A DNA stretch of 64,000 nt from a bacterium (GCA_905221385.1 CAJNCV010000001.1:186001-250000), one strand, 5' to 3'. Counted from the first letter of the stretch, positions 46,526 through 57,112 are shown. The notes: a model not told the origin generated them from the letters alone. Program-made: numbers and translations.

Positions 46526-47521
46526 ATGAAAAATAAACGTTTGATTGGAATTGTCGCTGGATTAGCAGTATTGGTAGTGGCTAGCTTGATTTATTCATCT
46601 ATGAACAAGCCAGTAGCTAAGGAAGAGCAAAAGGTTGCTAAGGTTGGTGTCCTTCAATTTGTTAGTCACCCATCCTTGGACTTGATTTACCAAGGGATTC
46701 AAGATGGATTAGCTGAAGAAGGCTATAAAGGTGACCAAGTGAAAATCGACTTTATGAACTCTGAAGGGGATCAGAGCAAGGTTTCAACCATGAGTAAACA
46801 GTTAGTAGCAAATGGAAATGACGTTGTTGTTGGGATTGCGACACCAGCGGCTCAAGGACTCGCTAGTGCTACGAAAGACCTACCAGTTATCATGGCTGCT
46901 ATTACAGACCCAATCGGTGCTAACTTGGTCAAAGATTTGAAAAAACCAGGTGGCAATATCACAGGGGTGTCAGACCACAACCCAGCTGAGCAGCAAGTGG
47001 AATTGATTAAAACTTTGACACCAAATGTCAAAACAATCGGCGCTCTTTACTCAAGTAGCGAAGATAACTCAAAAACACAGGTAGAAGAATTCAAGGCTTA
47101 TGCTGAAAAAGCAGGTTTGACAGTCGAAACATTTGCCGTTCCATCAACCAATGAAATTGCTTCAACAGTCAATGTTATGACAAGCAAGGTCGATGCAATC
47201 TGGGTTCCAATTGACAACACCATCGCATCAGCATTCTCAACAGTTGTTTCAAGTAACCAAACAGCTAAAAAGCCAATCTACCCAAGCGCTACTGCCATGG
47301 TAGAAGCAGGTGGATTAGCATCTGTAGTAGTTGACCAACACGATCTTGGAGTGGCTACTGGTAAAATGATTGCCAAAGTTTTGAAAGGTGAAAAACCAGC
47401 TGATACGCCAGTTAATGTCTTCTCAACTGGTAAGTCAGTGATTAACAAAAAACTAGCGCAGGAACTTGGTATCACCATTCCTGAGTCCGTTCTAAAAGCA
47501 GCAGGACAAGTGATTGAATAA
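46526..47521 (+). CDS. trpX: TrpX, tryptophan ABC transporter substrate-binding protein
   Basis: A 331-residue COG2984-family binding protein. The N-terminal helix (residues 6-25) lacks a lipobox Cys, so it is membrane-anchored rather than a lipoprotein. The periplasmic-binding fold follows (KVGVLQFVSHPSLDLIYQGI). In streptococci this gene with its permease and ATPase is the trpXYZ tryptophan uptake system, and the UGG T-box upstream supports that substrate. AAGGAG precedes the ATG. Confidence 0.88.
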   Translation: MKNKRLIGIVAGLAVLVVASLIYSSMNKPVAKEEQKVAKVGVLQFVSHPSLDLIYQGIQDGLAEEGYKGDQVKIDFMNSEGDQSKVSTMSKQLVANGNDVVVGIATPAAQGLASATKDLPVIMAAITDPIGANLVKDLKKPGGNITGVSDHNPAEQQVELIKTLTPNVKTIGALYSSSEDNSKTQVEEFKAYAEKAGLTVETFAVPSTNEIASTVNVMTSKVDAIWVPIDNTIASAFSTVVSSNQTAKKPIYPSATAMVEAGGLASVVVDQHDLGVATGKMIAKVLKGEKPADTPVNVFSTGKSVINKKLAQELGITIPESVLKAAGQVIE

Positions 47522-47586
47522 AGATAAAGGAGGAGTTGGGGACATCTCCTCCCATTTTTACTAAAGAAAGAAATGAGTGAAAGATT

Positions 47587-48453
47587 ATGATAGTATCCAT
47601 TATTTCACAGGGGATGGTCTGGGCGATTCTAGGTTTGGGAATCTTTATGACTTTCCGAATTTTGAATTTTCCAGATATGACTACTGAAGGTTCTTTTCCT
47701 CTTGGGGGAGCAGTAGCTGTAACCTTGATAACACAGGGAGTCAACCCATTTTTAGCAACCCTAGCCGCATTAGGAGCGGGCTGTCTAGCTGGAATGGCGA
47801 CGGGTCTTTTGTATACTAAAGGAAAAATCCCAACCCTCTTGTCAGGGATTCTGGTTATGACTTCCTGCCATTCCATCATGCTCATGATTATGGGACGTGC
47901 CAATCTGGGGCTTCTTGGAACCAAGCAAATTCAGGATGTCTTACCTTTTGATTCGGACCTTAACCAACTCCTGACTGGACTAATCTTTGTAGCTCTTGTT
48001 ATTGGCCTTATGCTCTTTTTCCTTGATACTAAATTAGGTCAAGCCTACATCGCTACAGGTGATAATCCTGATATGGCTCGTAGCTTTGGTATCAATACGG
48101 GACGTATGGAACTCATGGGCTTGGTTCTCTCAAATGGGATTATCGCGCTTGCAGGGGCCTTAATTGCTCAACAAGAAGGATACGCGGATGTTTCACGAGG
48201 AATTGGAGTAATCGTCGTAGGGCTTGCTAGCTTGATTATTGGTGAGGTTTTATTCAAAAGTTTGACCTTGGCAGAGCGACTCATGACCATCGTTGTAGGG
48301 TCTATTGCTTATCAGTTCCTTGTTTGGGGAGTGATTGCTCTTGGGTTTAATACAAGTTATCTTCGTTTGTACAGTGCCTTGATTTTGGCAGTTTGCCTTA
48401 TGATTCCAACCTTCAAAAGCAAATACCTGAAAGGAGTCAAGTTTAGCAAATGA
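47587..48453 (+). CDS. trpY: TrpY, ABC transporter permease
   Basis: A 288-residue permease of the branched-chain/ribose type with about eight helices (MIVSIISQGMVWAILGLGIF at the start; EGSFPLGGAVAVTLI). It forms the membrane channel of the TrpXYZ importer. GAAAGAAA is a weak ribosome binding site. It overlaps trpZ by 4 bp. Confidence 0.87.
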   Translation: MIVSIISQGMVWAILGLGIFMTFRILNFPDMTTEGSFPLGGAVAVTLITQGVNPFLATLAALGAGCLAGMATGLLYTKGKIPTLLSGILVMTSCHSIMLMIMGRANLGLLGTKQIQDVLPFDSDLNQLLTGLIFVALVIGLMLFFLDTKLGQAYIATGDNPDMARSFGINTGRMELMGLVLSNGIIALAGALIAQQEGYADVSRGIGVIVVGLASLIIGEVLFKSLTLAERLMTIVVGSIAYQFLVWGVIALGFNTSYLRLYSALILAVCLMIPTFKSKYLKGVKFSK

Positions 48454-49208
48454 CAGCAATTGTAGAATTAAAAAATGCCACCAAAGTCATCACGAATGGC
48501 TATGACGAGGAAAAAATCATACTGAATGATGTTTCTCTTGAAATTTTCGAACATGATTTCATTACCATTCTAGGTGGAAATGGAGCAGGGAAGTCAACGC
48601 TTTTTAACACTATTGCAGGTACTTTACCCTTAACAAGTGGAAGTATCCGTATCATGGGGGAAGATGTGACGCATTTTTCACCTGAAAAGCGAGCTAAGTA
48701 CTTGTCTCGTGTCTTTCAGGATCCTAAGATGGGTACGGCTCCCCGTATGACGGTGGCGGAAAATCTCTTGATTGCCAAGTTTCGTGGTGAGAAGAGAGGA
48801 CTCCTTCCTAGGAGACTTTCAAGCCATAGGGAAGAGTTTCAGGCTACTATTGAAAAAGTGGGAAATGGTCTTGAGAAACATCTCGACACTCCGATTGAGT
48901 TTCTTTCAGGTGGACAACGTCAGGCCTTGAGTCTCTTGATGGCAACCTTGAAGCGACCAGAGTTGCTCTTGTTGGATGAACACACAGCAGCTCTCGACCC
49001 AAAGACCAGTGTTGCTTTGATGGAGTTAACAGATGACTTTGTCAGCAAGGATCATCTAACAGCCTTGATGATTACCCACCATATGGAGGATGCACTGAAG
49101 TATGGAAATCGTCTGATAGTCATGAAGGAAGGCCGTATCATCCAAGACCTCAATAAAGAAGAAAAAGCTAAGATGAAAATTTCAGACTACTATCAATTAT
49201 TTGAATAG
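48450..49208 (+). CDS. trpZ: TrpZ, ABC transporter ATPase
   Basis: A 252-residue ATPase. Walker A GGNGAGKST, signature LSGGQRQALSLLMA, Walker B LLLLDEHTAALD (His where Pro is usual) and ITHH switch. It powers TrpXY. Its ATG overlaps the permease stop (ATGA). A terminator follows. Confidence 0.9.
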   Translation: MTAIVELKNATKVITNGYDEEKIILNDVSLEIFEHDFITILGGNGAGKSTLFNTIAGTLPLTSGSIRIMGEDVTHFSPEKRAKYLSRVFQDPKMGTAPRMTVAENLLIAKFRGEKRGLLPRRLSSHREEFQATIEKVGNGLEKHLDTPIEFLSGGQRQALSLLMATLKRPELLLLDEHTAALDPKTSVALMELTDDFVSKDHLTALMITHHMEDALKYGNRLIVMKEGRIIQDLNKEEKAKMKISDYYQLFE

Positions 49209-49242
49209 ATGAGTTAAGTAATCATCAAAAAATAGAGAAGAG

Positions 49243-49277
49243 AAACTTAGAAACATGGAAGTGTTTCTGAGTTTTTT
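49243..49277 (+). terminator. Terminator after trpXYZ
   Basis: AAACTTAGAAACA / TGTTTCTGAGTTT stem (one mismatch), T6. Confidence 0.82.
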
Positions 49278-49337
49278 ATCTTCCCTTTCTATCAAGAAAA
49301 ATAAGGTAAAGAGAATTACGGAAAGCGTATGAAATGG

Positions 49338-49366
49338 TTTACTTTTTTTCAGAAATAAGCTATACT
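49338..49366 (+). promoter_or_regulatory. Promoter of dnaG-rpoD
   Basis: TTTACT (49338-49343), 17 bp, TATACT (49361-49366); start near 49373 leaves GGAGG in the leader. Confidence 0.65.
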
Positions 49367-49404
49367 AGTTTACGTGAAACTATGATAAAATGGAGGTATT
49401 GCGT

Positions 49405-51165
49405 ATGGTTGACAAGCAAGTCATTGAAGAAATCAAAAACAATGCCAACATTGTGGAAGTCATAGGTGATGTGATTTCTTTACAGAAGGCTGGACGGAAC
49501 TATTTAGGGCTCTGTCCTTTTCATGGTGAAAAGACCCCCTCTTTCAACGTTGTGGAAGACAAGCAGTTTTATCACTGTTTTGGCTGTGGGCGCTCAGGAG
49601 ATGTTTTTAAGTTCATCGAAGAATACCAAGGTGTGTCCTTCATGGAAGCCGTTCAGCTCTTAGGTGATCGCGTCGGTATTCAACTAGCTATTCCTGTTCA
49701 GTCTCGTCCCCAACAAGCTTCCCCTCATCAAGCTCTATATGATATGCATGAAGAAGCTGCCCGTTTTTACCATGCCATCCTCATGACGACAAAGATGGGA
49801 GAAGAAGCAAGGGCTTATCTCTACAAACGCGGATTGACAGACGATGTTCTGAAGCACTTCCAGATTGGACTAGCTCCAGCAGAGAGAACCTATCTCTATC
49901 AACGTTTATCTGGCAAGTTTGAAGAAAAGGATTTGTTGGATTCTGGTTTGTTTTATTTGTCAGATGACAATCAGTTTTTTGATACCTTTTTCGGACGTAT
50001 TGTCTTCCCTTTGACCAACGACAAGGGGCAGGTCATTGCCTTTTCAGGTCGTATTTGGCAAGAAGTCGATAATCAGAGTGCCAAGTACAAAAATAGTCGT
50101 TCCACTGCAATTTTTAACAAGAGTTACGAATTGTATCATTTGGACAAGGCTAAAAAGGGAACAGGTAAGATCACAGAACTCTATCTGATGGAAGGTTTCA
50201 TGGATGTTATCGCGGCCTACCGTGCTGGTATAGAAAATGCTGTGGCTTCCATGGGGACAGCTCTGAGCAAGGAACATGTTGATCACCTTAAACGCTTCAC
50301 CAAAAAGATAGTTCTTAGTTATGATGGTGATAAGGCAGGGCAGGCAGCAACAGCCAAAGCTCTGGAAGAATTAAAAGATTTCTCAGTGGAAGTTGTCCGA
50401 GTACCTGATGCCATGGATCCAGATGAGTATTTACAAAAGAATTCTGCTGAAGATCTGGCCTACCTCTTAACCAAGACGCGGATCAGTCCCATAGAGTTCT
50501 ATATTCACCAACTCAAACCTGAAAATAGTGATAATTTGCAGGCGCAAATCGAGTTCATTGAAAAGATTGCGCCCCTAATCGCCAAAGAAAAGTCTATCAC
50601 CGCCCAGAATTCCTACATCCACATTCTGGCGGATAATCTACCTTCTTTTGATTACCAGCAGGTGGAGCAAATTGTAAATGAAAGTCGCATTGTTCAAAGG
50701 CAGGAGAGGGTCAAAGAGGAGCATGCTCCGGTAGCGATTAGTTTACCTGTAACGCGACAACTAACAGCAGTTATGAGAGCAGAGGCTCATCTCCTCTATA
50801 GGATGGCTGAGAATCCAGTTGTTTTAAATGACTACAGATTAAGAGAAGATTTTATCTTTGATACCCCAGAATTCCAGATTCTTTACGAATTATTAAGTGA
50901 GCAGGGAGAAATCGGCTCAGAGGAGCTTTCTCATCAGACGCCTGAGGTTGAAAATGCTTGGTACCACGTGCTTAGCCTGGATTTGCCAGCTGAGATGTCG
51001 CCTCAAGAGCTAGCGGAAGTCGAAGCGACTCGAAACCGTGCCCTCCTCAGCAAGGACAACTTAAGAATTAAAAAGAAAGTGCAGGAAGCTAGTCATGTAG
51101 GAGATACAGACACAGCCTTGGAAGAATTGCAACGATTGATTTCCCAAAAGAGAAGAATGGAGTAA
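49405..51165 (+). CDS. dnaG: DnaG, DNA primase
   Basis: A 586-residue primase. N-terminal zinc finger CPFH...CFGC (about 38-60), TOPRIM core with [13 protein letters not shown] and SYDGDKAGQ, and a C-terminal helicase-interaction domain. ATG 49405 ([10 protein letters not shown]) is chosen because GGAGG lies 6 bases upstream; the start five codons earlier has none. It is 2 bp from rpoD. Confidence 0.97.
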   Translation: MVDKQVIEEIKNNANIVEVIGDVISLQKAGRNYLGLCPFHGEKTPSFNVVEDKQFYHCFGCGRSGDVFKFIEEYQGVSFMEAVQLLGDRVGIQLAIPVQSRPQQASPHQALYDMHEEAARFYHAILMTTKMGEEARAYLYKRGLTDDVLKHFQIGLAPAERTYLYQRLSGKFEEKDLLDSGLFYLSDDNQFFDTFFGRIVFPLTNDKGQVIAFSGRIWQEVDNQSAKYKNSRSTAIFNKSYELYHLDKAKKGTGKITELYLMEGFMDVIAAYRAGIENAVASMGTALSKEHVDHLKRFTKKIVLSYDGDKAGQAATAKALEELKDFSVEVVRVPDAMDPDEYLQKNSAEDLAYLLTKTRISPIEFYIHQLKPENSDNLQAQIEFIEKIAPLIAKEKSITAQNSYIHILADNLPSFDYQQVEQIVNESRIVQRQERVKEEHAPVAISLPVTRQLTAVMRAEAHLLYRMAENPVVLNDYRLREDFIFDTPEFQILYELLSEQGEIGSEELSHQTPEVENAWYHVLSLDLPAEMSPQELAEVEATRNRALLSKDNLRIKKKVQEASHVGDTDTALEELQRLISQKRRME

Positions 51166-51167
51166 TA

Positions 51168-52277
51168 ATGGCAACAAAACAAAAAGAAGTAACGACATTT
51201 GATGTGCAAGTAGCAGACTTTATCCGTAACCACAAAAAAACAGGAACAGCAACAGACGACGAAATCAATTCAAGTCTGGTTATTCCTTTTACTCTGGATG
51301 CAGACGGTATTGAGGACCTTTTGCAACGGATTCAGGATGCTGGAATTTCTATCACAGACAACGAAGGAAATCCAAGTGCGCGTGTGCTAAGTGCAGAAGA
51401 AGAGCCAGAACTCAGTGATGAGGATTTGATTGGCTCAACCTCTGCCAAGGTTAATGACCCAGTCCGTATGTATTTGAAGGAAATCGGGGTTGTTCCTCTC
51501 TTGACCAACGAAGAAGAAAAGGAATTGGCCCTAGCTGTTGAAGCAGGTGATATCGAAGCCAAACAACGTCTTGCAGAAGCCAACCTTCGTTTGGTGGTTT
51601 CGATTGCTAAGCGCTACGTAGGGCGTGGCATGCAGTTTCTGGATTTGATTCAAGAAGGAAACATGGGCTTGATGAAGGCTGTTGACAAGTTTGACTATTC
51701 AAAAGGATTTAAGTTTTCAACTTACGCAACTTGGTGGATTCGTCAGGCGATTACCCGTGCCATCGCTGACCAGGCCCGTACTATTCGTATCCCTGTCCAC
51801 ATGGTAGAAACGATAAACAAGCTTGTCCGTGAACAGCGTAATCTCCTTCAAGAATTGGGGCAAGATCCGACACCTGAACAAATCGCCGAACGTATGGATA
51901 TGACACCTGACAAGGTGCGTGAAATCTTGAAAATCGCCCAAGAACCAGTATCACTTGAAACACCGATTGGTGAAGAGGACGATAGCCATCTTGGGGACTT
52001 TATCGAAGACGAAGTAATTGAAAATCCAGTAGACTACACAACTCGAATCGTTTTGCGTGAGCAGTTGGATGAAGTCTTGGATACTCTTACAGATCGTGAA
52101 GAAAACGTCTTGCGCTTGCGTTTCGGACTAGACGATGGAAAAATGCGTACTCTTGAAGATGTTGGGAAAGTCTTTAACGTGACTCGTGAGCGTATCCGTC
52201 AGATCGAGGCCAAGGCTTTGAGAAAATTGCGCCAACCAAGTCGCAGCAAACCCCTTCGTGATTTTATTGAAGACTAG
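51168..52277 (+). CDS. rpoD: RpoD, primary sigma factor (SigA)
   Basis: A 369-residue sigma-70 factor with regions 1.2 ([11 protein letters not shown]), 2 ([34 protein letters not shown]), 3 and 4 ([18 protein letters not shown]). It recognises the TTGACA/TATAAT promoters seen all through this window. It forms the usual dnaG-rpoD operon. Confidence 0.98.
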   Translation: MATKQKEVTTFDVQVADFIRNHKKTGTATDDEINSSLVIPFTLDADGIEDLLQRIQDAGISITDNEGNPSARVLSAEEEPELSDEDLIGSTSAKVNDPVRMYLKEIGVVPLLTNEEEKELALAVEAGDIEAKQRLAEANLRLVVSIAKRYVGRGMQFLDLIQEGNMGLMKAVDKFDYSKGFKFSTYATWWIRQAITRAIADQARTIRIPVHMVETINKLVREQRNLLQELGQDPTPEQIAERMDMTPDKVREILKIAQEPVSLETPIGEEDDSHLGDFIEDEVIENPVDYTTRIVLREQLDEVLDTLTDREENVLRLRFGLDDGKMRTLEDVGKVFNVTRERIRQIEAKALRKLRQPSRSKPLRDFIED

Positions 52278-52291
52278 GAGTGAGGAATAAC

Positions 52292-52621
52292 ATGACTTAT
52301 ACAGAAGAACAAATTGAAACGATTAAAACTCGTATTTTGACTGCCTTGGAGGAGGTCATCGACCCTGAGTTGGGGATTGATATTGTCAACCTAGGTTTGA
52401 TTTACGAGATTCGTTTTGATGGTGAAACAGGTCACACGGAAATTGATATGACCTTGACAACTATGGGTTGCCCACTGGCTGACCTCTTAACAGACCAGAT
52501 ACACGATGCGATGACAGAGGTGCCTGAGGTAACCAATATCGAAGTCAAATTGGTCTGGTATCCAGCCTGGACGGTTGAAAAAATGAGTCGCTATGCGCGT
52601 ATCGCCCTAGGAATTAAGTAA
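52292..52621 (+). CDS. DUF59/MIP18 family iron-sulfur assembly protein
   Basis: A 109-residue protein of the MIP18/SufT-like family, implicated in Fe-S cluster maturation. Signature VIDPELGIDIVNLGLIYEI and MGCPLADLL with its conserved Cys. Start ATG 52292 is chosen after GAGGAA. It lies 14 bp after rpoD and ends the operon. Confidence 0.9.
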   Translation: MTYTEEQIETIKTRILTALEEVIDPELGIDIVNLGLIYEIRFDGETGHTEIDMTLTTMGCPLADLLTDQIHDAMTEVPEVTNIEVKLVWYPAWTVEKMSRYARIALGIK

Positions 52622-52638
52622 TCGATTGGAAAATTACG

Positions 52639-52690
52639 AGAGACGATTGGAAAAGAGAGGAGCTCCTCCATTTTCCTCTGGTCTCTTCTT
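52639..52690 (+). terminator. Terminator after the dnaG operon
   Basis: Outer stem AGAGAC / GTCTCT with GGAAAA/TTTTCC and GGAG/CTCC nested, followed by a T-rich run. Confidence 0.7.
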
Positions 52691-52717
52691 TCTTTTACTG
52701 ATTTTCTTGAAATAAAA

Positions 52718-52726
52718 TGGTATAAT
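52718..52726 (+). promoter_or_regulatory. Extended -10 of cpoA, start point at the ATG
   Basis: TGGTATAAT ends at 52726; the in-frame ATG at 52725 lies in the -10, and the next ATG (52734) is exactly at the predicted start. No ribosome binding site. Confidence 0.72.
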
Positions 52727-52733
52727 GAGTAAT

Positions 52734-53777
52734 ATGGAAAACAAAAAATTGCGTATTAATATGCTAAGTTCAAGTGAAAAAGTGGCTGGTCAAGGAGTAT
52801 CAGGAGCTTATAGAGAATTGGTTAGTCTCCTTCACCGTGATGCCAAAGACCAGTTGATTGTTACGGAGAATCTTCCTGTAGAGGCAGACGTAACCCACTT
52901 TCACACCATTGATTTCCCTTATTATTTATCCACATTTCAAAAGAAACGCTCTGGGAGAAAAGTTGGCTATGTGCATTTCTTGCCTGATACGCTTGAGGGG
53001 AGTTTGAAGATTCCATTTTTCTTAAAGGGAATTATCAAACGCTATGTGTTTTCTTTTTATAACCGAATGGAACACTTGGTCGTGGTCAATCCCATGTTTA
53101 TCGAGGATTTGGTGGCAGCTGGTATTCCGCGTGAAAAAGTGACTTATATCCCAAATTTTGTAAACAAAGAAAAATGGCATCCATTGCCAGCCGAACAAGT
53201 TGCACAACTTCGTAAGGAAATGGATTTAGCGAAAGATCAGTTTGTCGTAGTCGGTGCAGGTCAGGTTCAGAAACGAAAAGGGATTGATGACTTTATCCGT
53301 CTTGCTGAGGAATTACCAGAAATTACCTTTATCTGGGCTGGTGGTTTTTCATTTGGTGGGATGACAGATGGTTATGAACGCTATAAGAAGATTATGGACA
53401 ATCCACCTGAAAATCTTATTTTCCCCGGTATTGTTTCGCCAGAGCGGATGCGTGAGCTCTACGCTATGGCAGATCTATTCTTGCTACCAAGTTATAATGA
53501 ATTATTCCCCATGACCATCTTAGAGGCAGCTAGTTGCGAGGCACCGATTATGTTAAGGGATTTGGATCTTTATAAGGTTATTCTTGATGGGAATTATCGT
53601 GCTACAAGTGATGTTTCTGAGATGAGAGAAGCAATCCTAGAATACAAGAATGGCCCTGAAGCTTTAAAAGACTTGAAAGAAAAAACACGCGAGATTTCCA
53701 AAGAGTACTCTGAGGAACATTTGTTGGAAATCTGGTTAAAATTTTATCGAGAACAGGCTGCTTTGGGCAAAAAGTGA
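52734..53777 (+). CDS. cpoA: CpoA, glycolipid galactosyltransferase (GalGlcDAG synthase)
   Basis: A 347-residue GT4 glycosyltransferase. In S. pneumoniae CpoA adds galactose to glucosyl-diacylglycerol, making the main diglycosyl lipid and lipoteichoic acid anchor; mutations alter piperacillin resistance. GT-B motifs: VVVGAGQVQKRKGIDDF and SYNELFPMTILEAASC (EX7E region). The start MENKKLRINML is preferred because the earlier ATG overlaps the -10 box. The MGlcDAG synthase gene follows after 8 bp. Confidence 0.88.
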   Translation: MENKKLRINMLSSSEKVAGQGVSGAYRELVSLLHRDAKDQLIVTENLPVEADVTHFHTIDFPYYLSTFQKKRSGRKVGYVHFLPDTLEGSLKIPFFLKGIIKRYVFSFYNRMEHLVVVNPMFIEDLVAAGIPREKVTYIPNFVNKEKWHPLPAEQVAQLRKEMDLAKDQFVVVGAGQVQKRKGIDDFIRLAEELPEITFIWAGGFSFGGMTDGYERYKKIMDNPPENLIFPGIVSPERMRELYAMADLFLLPSYNELFPMTILEAASCEAPIMLRDLDLYKVILDGNYRATSDVSEMREAILEYKNGPEALKDLKEKTREISKEYSEEHLLEIWLKFYREQAALGKK

Positions 53778-53785
53778 GGTAATTT

Positions 53786-55102
53786 ATGCGAATTGGTTTA
53801 TTTACAGATACCTATTTCCCTCAGGTTTCCGGGGTCGCGACTAGTATTCGAACATTGAAAACTGAGCTTGAGAAGCAAGGGCATGCAGTTTTTATCTTTA
53901 CAACGACCGATAAAGACGTGAACCGATACGAGGATTGGCAAATTATTCGAATTCCGAGTGTCCCTTTCTTTGCGTTTAAGGATCGACGATTTGCCTATCG
54001 AGGTTTTACAAAAGCACTTGAAATTGCCAAACAGTATCAACTCGACATCATTCATACCCAGACAGAATTTTCACTTGGTTTGTTAGGGATTTGGATTGCG
54101 CGAGAATTGAAAATTCCTGTTATCCATACCTACCATACCCAGTACGAAGATTATGTGCATTATATTGCTAAGGGGATGCTGATTCGTCCAAGTATGGTAA
54201 AATATCTGGTACGGGGCTTCCTTCACGATGTTGATGGAGTGATTTGTCCTAGTGAGATTGTTCGGGATCTTCTCTCTAAGTACAAAGTCAAGGTTGAAAA
54301 ACGTGTTATCCCAACTGGTATTGAGCTAGCTAAATTTGAACGACCTGAGATTAAAGAAGAGAATTTAGCTACCCTTCGATCTAAACTTGGAATTCAAGAA
54401 GATGAGAAAATGTTACTGAGTCTTTCTCGTATCTCCTATGAGAAGAATATCCAAGCGGTTCTGGCCGCCTTTGCGCAGGTTTTGAAAGAAGAAAACAAGG
54501 TGAAACTGGTTGTTGCTGGTGACGGTCCTTATCTGGACAGTCTGAAAGAACAAGCAGTCCAGTTGCAAATTCAAGATCAGGTGATTTTTACTGGTATGAT
54601 CGCCCCAAGTGAAACAGCCTTGTACTATAAGGCGGCAGATTTCTTTATCTCTGCATCCACTAGTGAAACCCAAGGTTTGACTTATCTAGAGAGTCTAGCC
54701 AGTGGAACGCCTGTCATCGCTCATGGCAATCCTTATCTGGATAATCTGATCAGTGACAAGATGTTTGGAACTCTCTACTATGGAGAACAGGATCTTGCAG
54801 GTGCCATCTTGGAGTCTTTGATTGCCACTCCAGATATGGATGAGCAGAAGTTGGCTGACAAGTTGTATGAGATTTCTGCTGAGAATTTTGGGAAACGAGT
54901 CCATGAGTTTTATCTCGATGCCATTATTTCAAATAAATTTAAGCAGGAGCTACGTGGCGACGAACCCATGACACAGCGATTCCTGAAGACGGTTCTTTAT
55001 CTACCTCAGCAGGCTGTTTCAGCTCCAGTTAAAGAATCCAAACGAATATTAAAGGCTTCTAAAAAGCAGTTGTCTAGCTTCCGGGATTACTGGAGAGATT
55101 AG
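53786..55102 (+). CDS. Alpha-monoglucosyl-diacylglycerol synthase (GT4)
   Basis: A 438-residue glycosyltransferase that starts MRIGLFTDTYFPQVSGVATS, typical of GT4 lipid glucosyltransferases. The pneumococcal homologue makes alpha-MGlcDAG from diacylglycerol and UDP-glucose, the substrate of CpoA encoded just upstream. Motifs SLSRISYEKNIQAVL and SETQGLTYLESLASG. Membrane association by a basic amphipathic surface is expected. GAGGTAAT precedes the ATG. Confidence 0.88.
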   Translation: MRIGLFTDTYFPQVSGVATSIRTLKTELEKQGHAVFIFTTTDKDVNRYEDWQIIRIPSVPFFAFKDRRFAYRGFTKALEIAKQYQLDIIHTQTEFSLGLLGIWIARELKIPVIHTYHTQYEDYVHYIAKGMLIRPSMVKYLVRGFLHDVDGVICPSEIVRDLLSKYKVKVEKRVIPTGIELAKFERPEIKEENLATLRSKLGIQEDEKMLLSLSRISYEKNIQAVLAAFAQVLKEENKVKLVVAGDGPYLDSLKEQAVQLQIQDQVIFTGMIAPSETALYYKAADFFISASTSETQGLTYLESLASGTPVIAHGNPYLDNLISDKMFGTLYYGEQDLAGAILESLIATPDMDEQKLADKLYEISAENFGKRVHEFYLDAIISNKFKQELRGDEPMTQRFLKTVLYLPQQAVSAPVKESKRILKASKKQLSSFRDYWRD

Positions 55103-55124
55103 TAAAAATATAGGAGAATAAAAA

Positions 55125-55316
55125 ATGGCAAAAAAATTTATGAGAAGTGGTAGAGATCAAAAAATTGGAGGTGTTTGCGCAGGTGTAGCCCATTATTTTG
55201 ATATTGACCCTACCATTGTCCGTGTGATTTGGGGAGTTCTTGCCTTTTGTTATGGGGCAGGGGTACTTGCTTACATAATCCTATGGATAATTGCGCCAGT
55301 CTCTACAGACTATTAA
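55125..55316 (+). CDS. PspC-domain small membrane protein
   Basis: A 63-residue protein: cytosolic KFMRSGRDQKIGGVCAGVAHY, then one membrane helix. This is the phage-shock-protein C (PspC) domain alone, common in Firmicutes as envelope-stress or membrane-binding proteins. TAGGAGAA precedes the ATG. It lies 22 bp after the lipid glucosyltransferase and could share its transcript. Confidence 0.88.
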   Translation: MAKKFMRSGRDQKIGGVCAGVAHYFDIDPTIVRVIWGVLAFCYGAGVLAYIILWIIAPVSTDY

Positions 55317-55358
55317 GCTATAATTTAAAAAATAAAAATAAATTGAAAAGGAGACCAC

Positions 55359-55493
55359 ATGGCTTTCGGAGATGAAGGAAAACGTAAAAAAACAATGTTT
55401 GAAAAATTAACATTATTGATTGTTATTGTCATGTTGCTTGCAAGTTTGCTTGGTATTTTTGCAACAGCAATAGGTGCGTTGAGTAATCTATAA
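55359..55493 (+). CDS. DUF4044 small membrane protein
   Basis: A 44-residue protein: basic, soluble start (MAFGDEGKRKKTMFEKL) and one membrane helix (about 17-40). It matches the DUF4044 family of small streptococcal and lactic acid bacterial proteins, of unknown function. AAAAGGAGA lies 7 bases before the ATG. It follows the PspC gene by 42 bp and is followed by a terminator. Confidence 0.82.
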   Translation: MAFGDEGKRKKTMFEKLTLLIVIVMLLASLLGIFATAIGALSNL

Positions 55494-55519
55494 AATGTGA
55501 TAAATCAGGATTGTTTAGT

Positions 55520-55542
55520 GACTGGATTTTCCAGTCCTTTTT
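55520..55542 (+). terminator. Terminator after the DUF4044 gene
   Basis: GACTGGA / TCCAGTC with a 3-base loop, C then T5. Confidence 0.82.
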
Positions 55543-55558
55543 AAAGTGAGAAGAAAAT

Positions 55559-56869
55559 ATGAGTATGTTTTTAGATACAGCCAAGATTAAGGTCAAGGCT
55601 GGTAATGGTGGCGATGGTATGGTTGCCTTTCGCCGTGAAAAATATGTCCCGAATGGCGGTCCTTGGGGTGGTGATGGCGGACGTGGAGGTAACGTTGTTT
55701 TCGTTGTAGACGAAGGCTTGCGTACCTTGATGGATTTCCGCTATAACCGTTATTTTAAGGCCGAATCCGGTGAAAAAGGGATGACCAAAGGAATGCATGG
55801 GCGTGGTGCAGAAGACCTTCGTGTTCGCGTACCACAAGGAACGACTGTACGCGATGCAGAGACAGGTAAAGTCATTACAGACTTGATTGAGCATGGCCAA
55901 GAATTTATCGTGGCACATGGCGGTCGAGGTGGTCGTGGAAATATCCGCTTTGCAACACCAAAAAATCCTGCACCTGAAATTTCGGAAAATGGAGAGCCGG
56001 GTCAGGAACGTGAGTTGCAACTAGAATTAAAAATCTTAGCGGATGTCGGTTTGGTAGGTTTCCCCTCTGTCGGGAAATCAACCCTTCTTAGCGTGATTAC
56101 CTCTGCTAAGCCCAAAATCGGTGCCTACCACTTTACGACTATTGTCCCTAATTTAGGCATGGTTCGTACACAATCAGGTGAATCTTTTGCCGTAGCGGAT
56201 CTTCCCGGTTTGATTGAGGGAGCTAGTCAGGGTGTCGGCTTGGGGACTCAGTTCCTTCGTCATATTGAACGCACTCGAGTTATCCTTCATATCATCGATA
56301 TGTCGGCCAGCGAAGGACGTGATCCTTACGAAGATTATCTTGCTATCAATAAAGAATTGGAATCATACAACCTTCGTTTGATGGAGCGTCCACAGATCAT
56401 CGTAGCTAACAAGATGGACATGCCTGAAAGTCAGGAAAATCTGGAAACCTTCAAGAAGAAATTGGCAGCAAACTACGATGAGTTTGAAGAACTTCCAGCC
56501 ATCTTCCCTATTTCTGGATTGACCAAGCAAGGTTTGGCACCCCTTTTGGATGCGACAGCTGAATTGTTAGATAAGACTCCAGAGTTCTTGCTCTATGACG
56601 AGTCTGATATGGAAGAAGAAGCTTACTATGGCTTTAATGAGGAAGAAAAAGCCTTTGAAATTAACCGTGACGATGATGCTACATGGGTACTTTCTGGTGA
56701 AAAACTCATGAAACTCTTTAACATGACCAACTTTGACCGTGACGAATCTGTCATGAAGTTTGCTCGTCAGTTACGTGGTATGGGAGTTGACGAAGCCCTT
56801 CGTGCGCGTGGTGCCAAAGATGGAGACTTGGTTCGAATCGGTAAATTTGAGTTTGAGTTTGTAGACTAG
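55559..56869 (+). CDS. obgE: ObgE, ribosome-associated GTPase
   Basis: A 436-residue GTPase: glycine-rich Obg domain (1-158, many GGRGG turns), G domain with [13 protein letters not shown] and NKMD, and the C-terminal OCT domain. It acts in 50S assembly and the stringent response and is essential in most bacteria. The small acidic/basic gene 9 bp downstream is probably co-transcribed. Confidence 0.97.
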   Translation: MSMFLDTAKIKVKAGNGGDGMVAFRREKYVPNGGPWGGDGGRGGNVVFVVDEGLRTLMDFRYNRYFKAESGEKGMTKGMHGRGAEDLRVRVPQGTTVRDAETGKVITDLIEHGQEFIVAHGGRGGRGNIRFATPKNPAPEISENGEPGQERELQLELKILADVGLVGFPSVGKSTLLSVITSAKPKIGAYHFTTIVPNLGMVRTQSGESFAVADLPGLIEGASQGVGLGTQFLRHIERTRVILHIIDMSASEGRDPYEDYLAINKELESYNLRLMERPQIIVANKMDMPESQENLETFKKKLAANYDEFEELPAIFPISGLTKQGLAPLLDATAELLDKTPEFLLYDESDMEEEAYYGFNEEEKAFEINRDDDATWVLSGEKLMKLFNMTNFDRDESVMKFARQLRGMGVDEALRARGAKDGDLVRIGKFEFEFVD

Positions 56870-56878
56870 GAGATTGAT

Positions 56879-57052
56879 ATGGGAGATAAACCGATATCAT
56901 TCCGAGATGCAGATGGAAATTTTGTTTCTGCAGCAGATGTGTGGAATGAAAAGAAACTAGAAGAATTGTTTAATCGTCTTAACCCAAAACGTGCTCTTCG
57001 ATTGGCACGAGAAAAAAAAGACAATGAGAAGGCTGATAAAGAAGAAAAATAG
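56879..57052 (+). CDS. Small conserved hypothetical protein after obgE
   Basis: A 57-residue, charged, soluble protein: MGDKPISFRDADGNFVSAAD, a short helix (WNEKKLEELFNRLNPKRAL), and a Lys/Glu tail. I do not recognise a family. AGGAGAT lies 6 bases before the ATG and it follows obgE by 9 bp, so it is a real operon member. It is followed by a terminator. Confidence 0.72.
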   Translation: MGDKPISFRDADGNFVSAADVWNEKKLEELFNRLNPKRALRLAREKKDNEKADKEEK

Positions 57053-57112
57053 CCTATCGATATTGATAAAAAACTCTTTGAAATTTGTAGTAGAAGTTGA
57101 AAAGCTAATATT

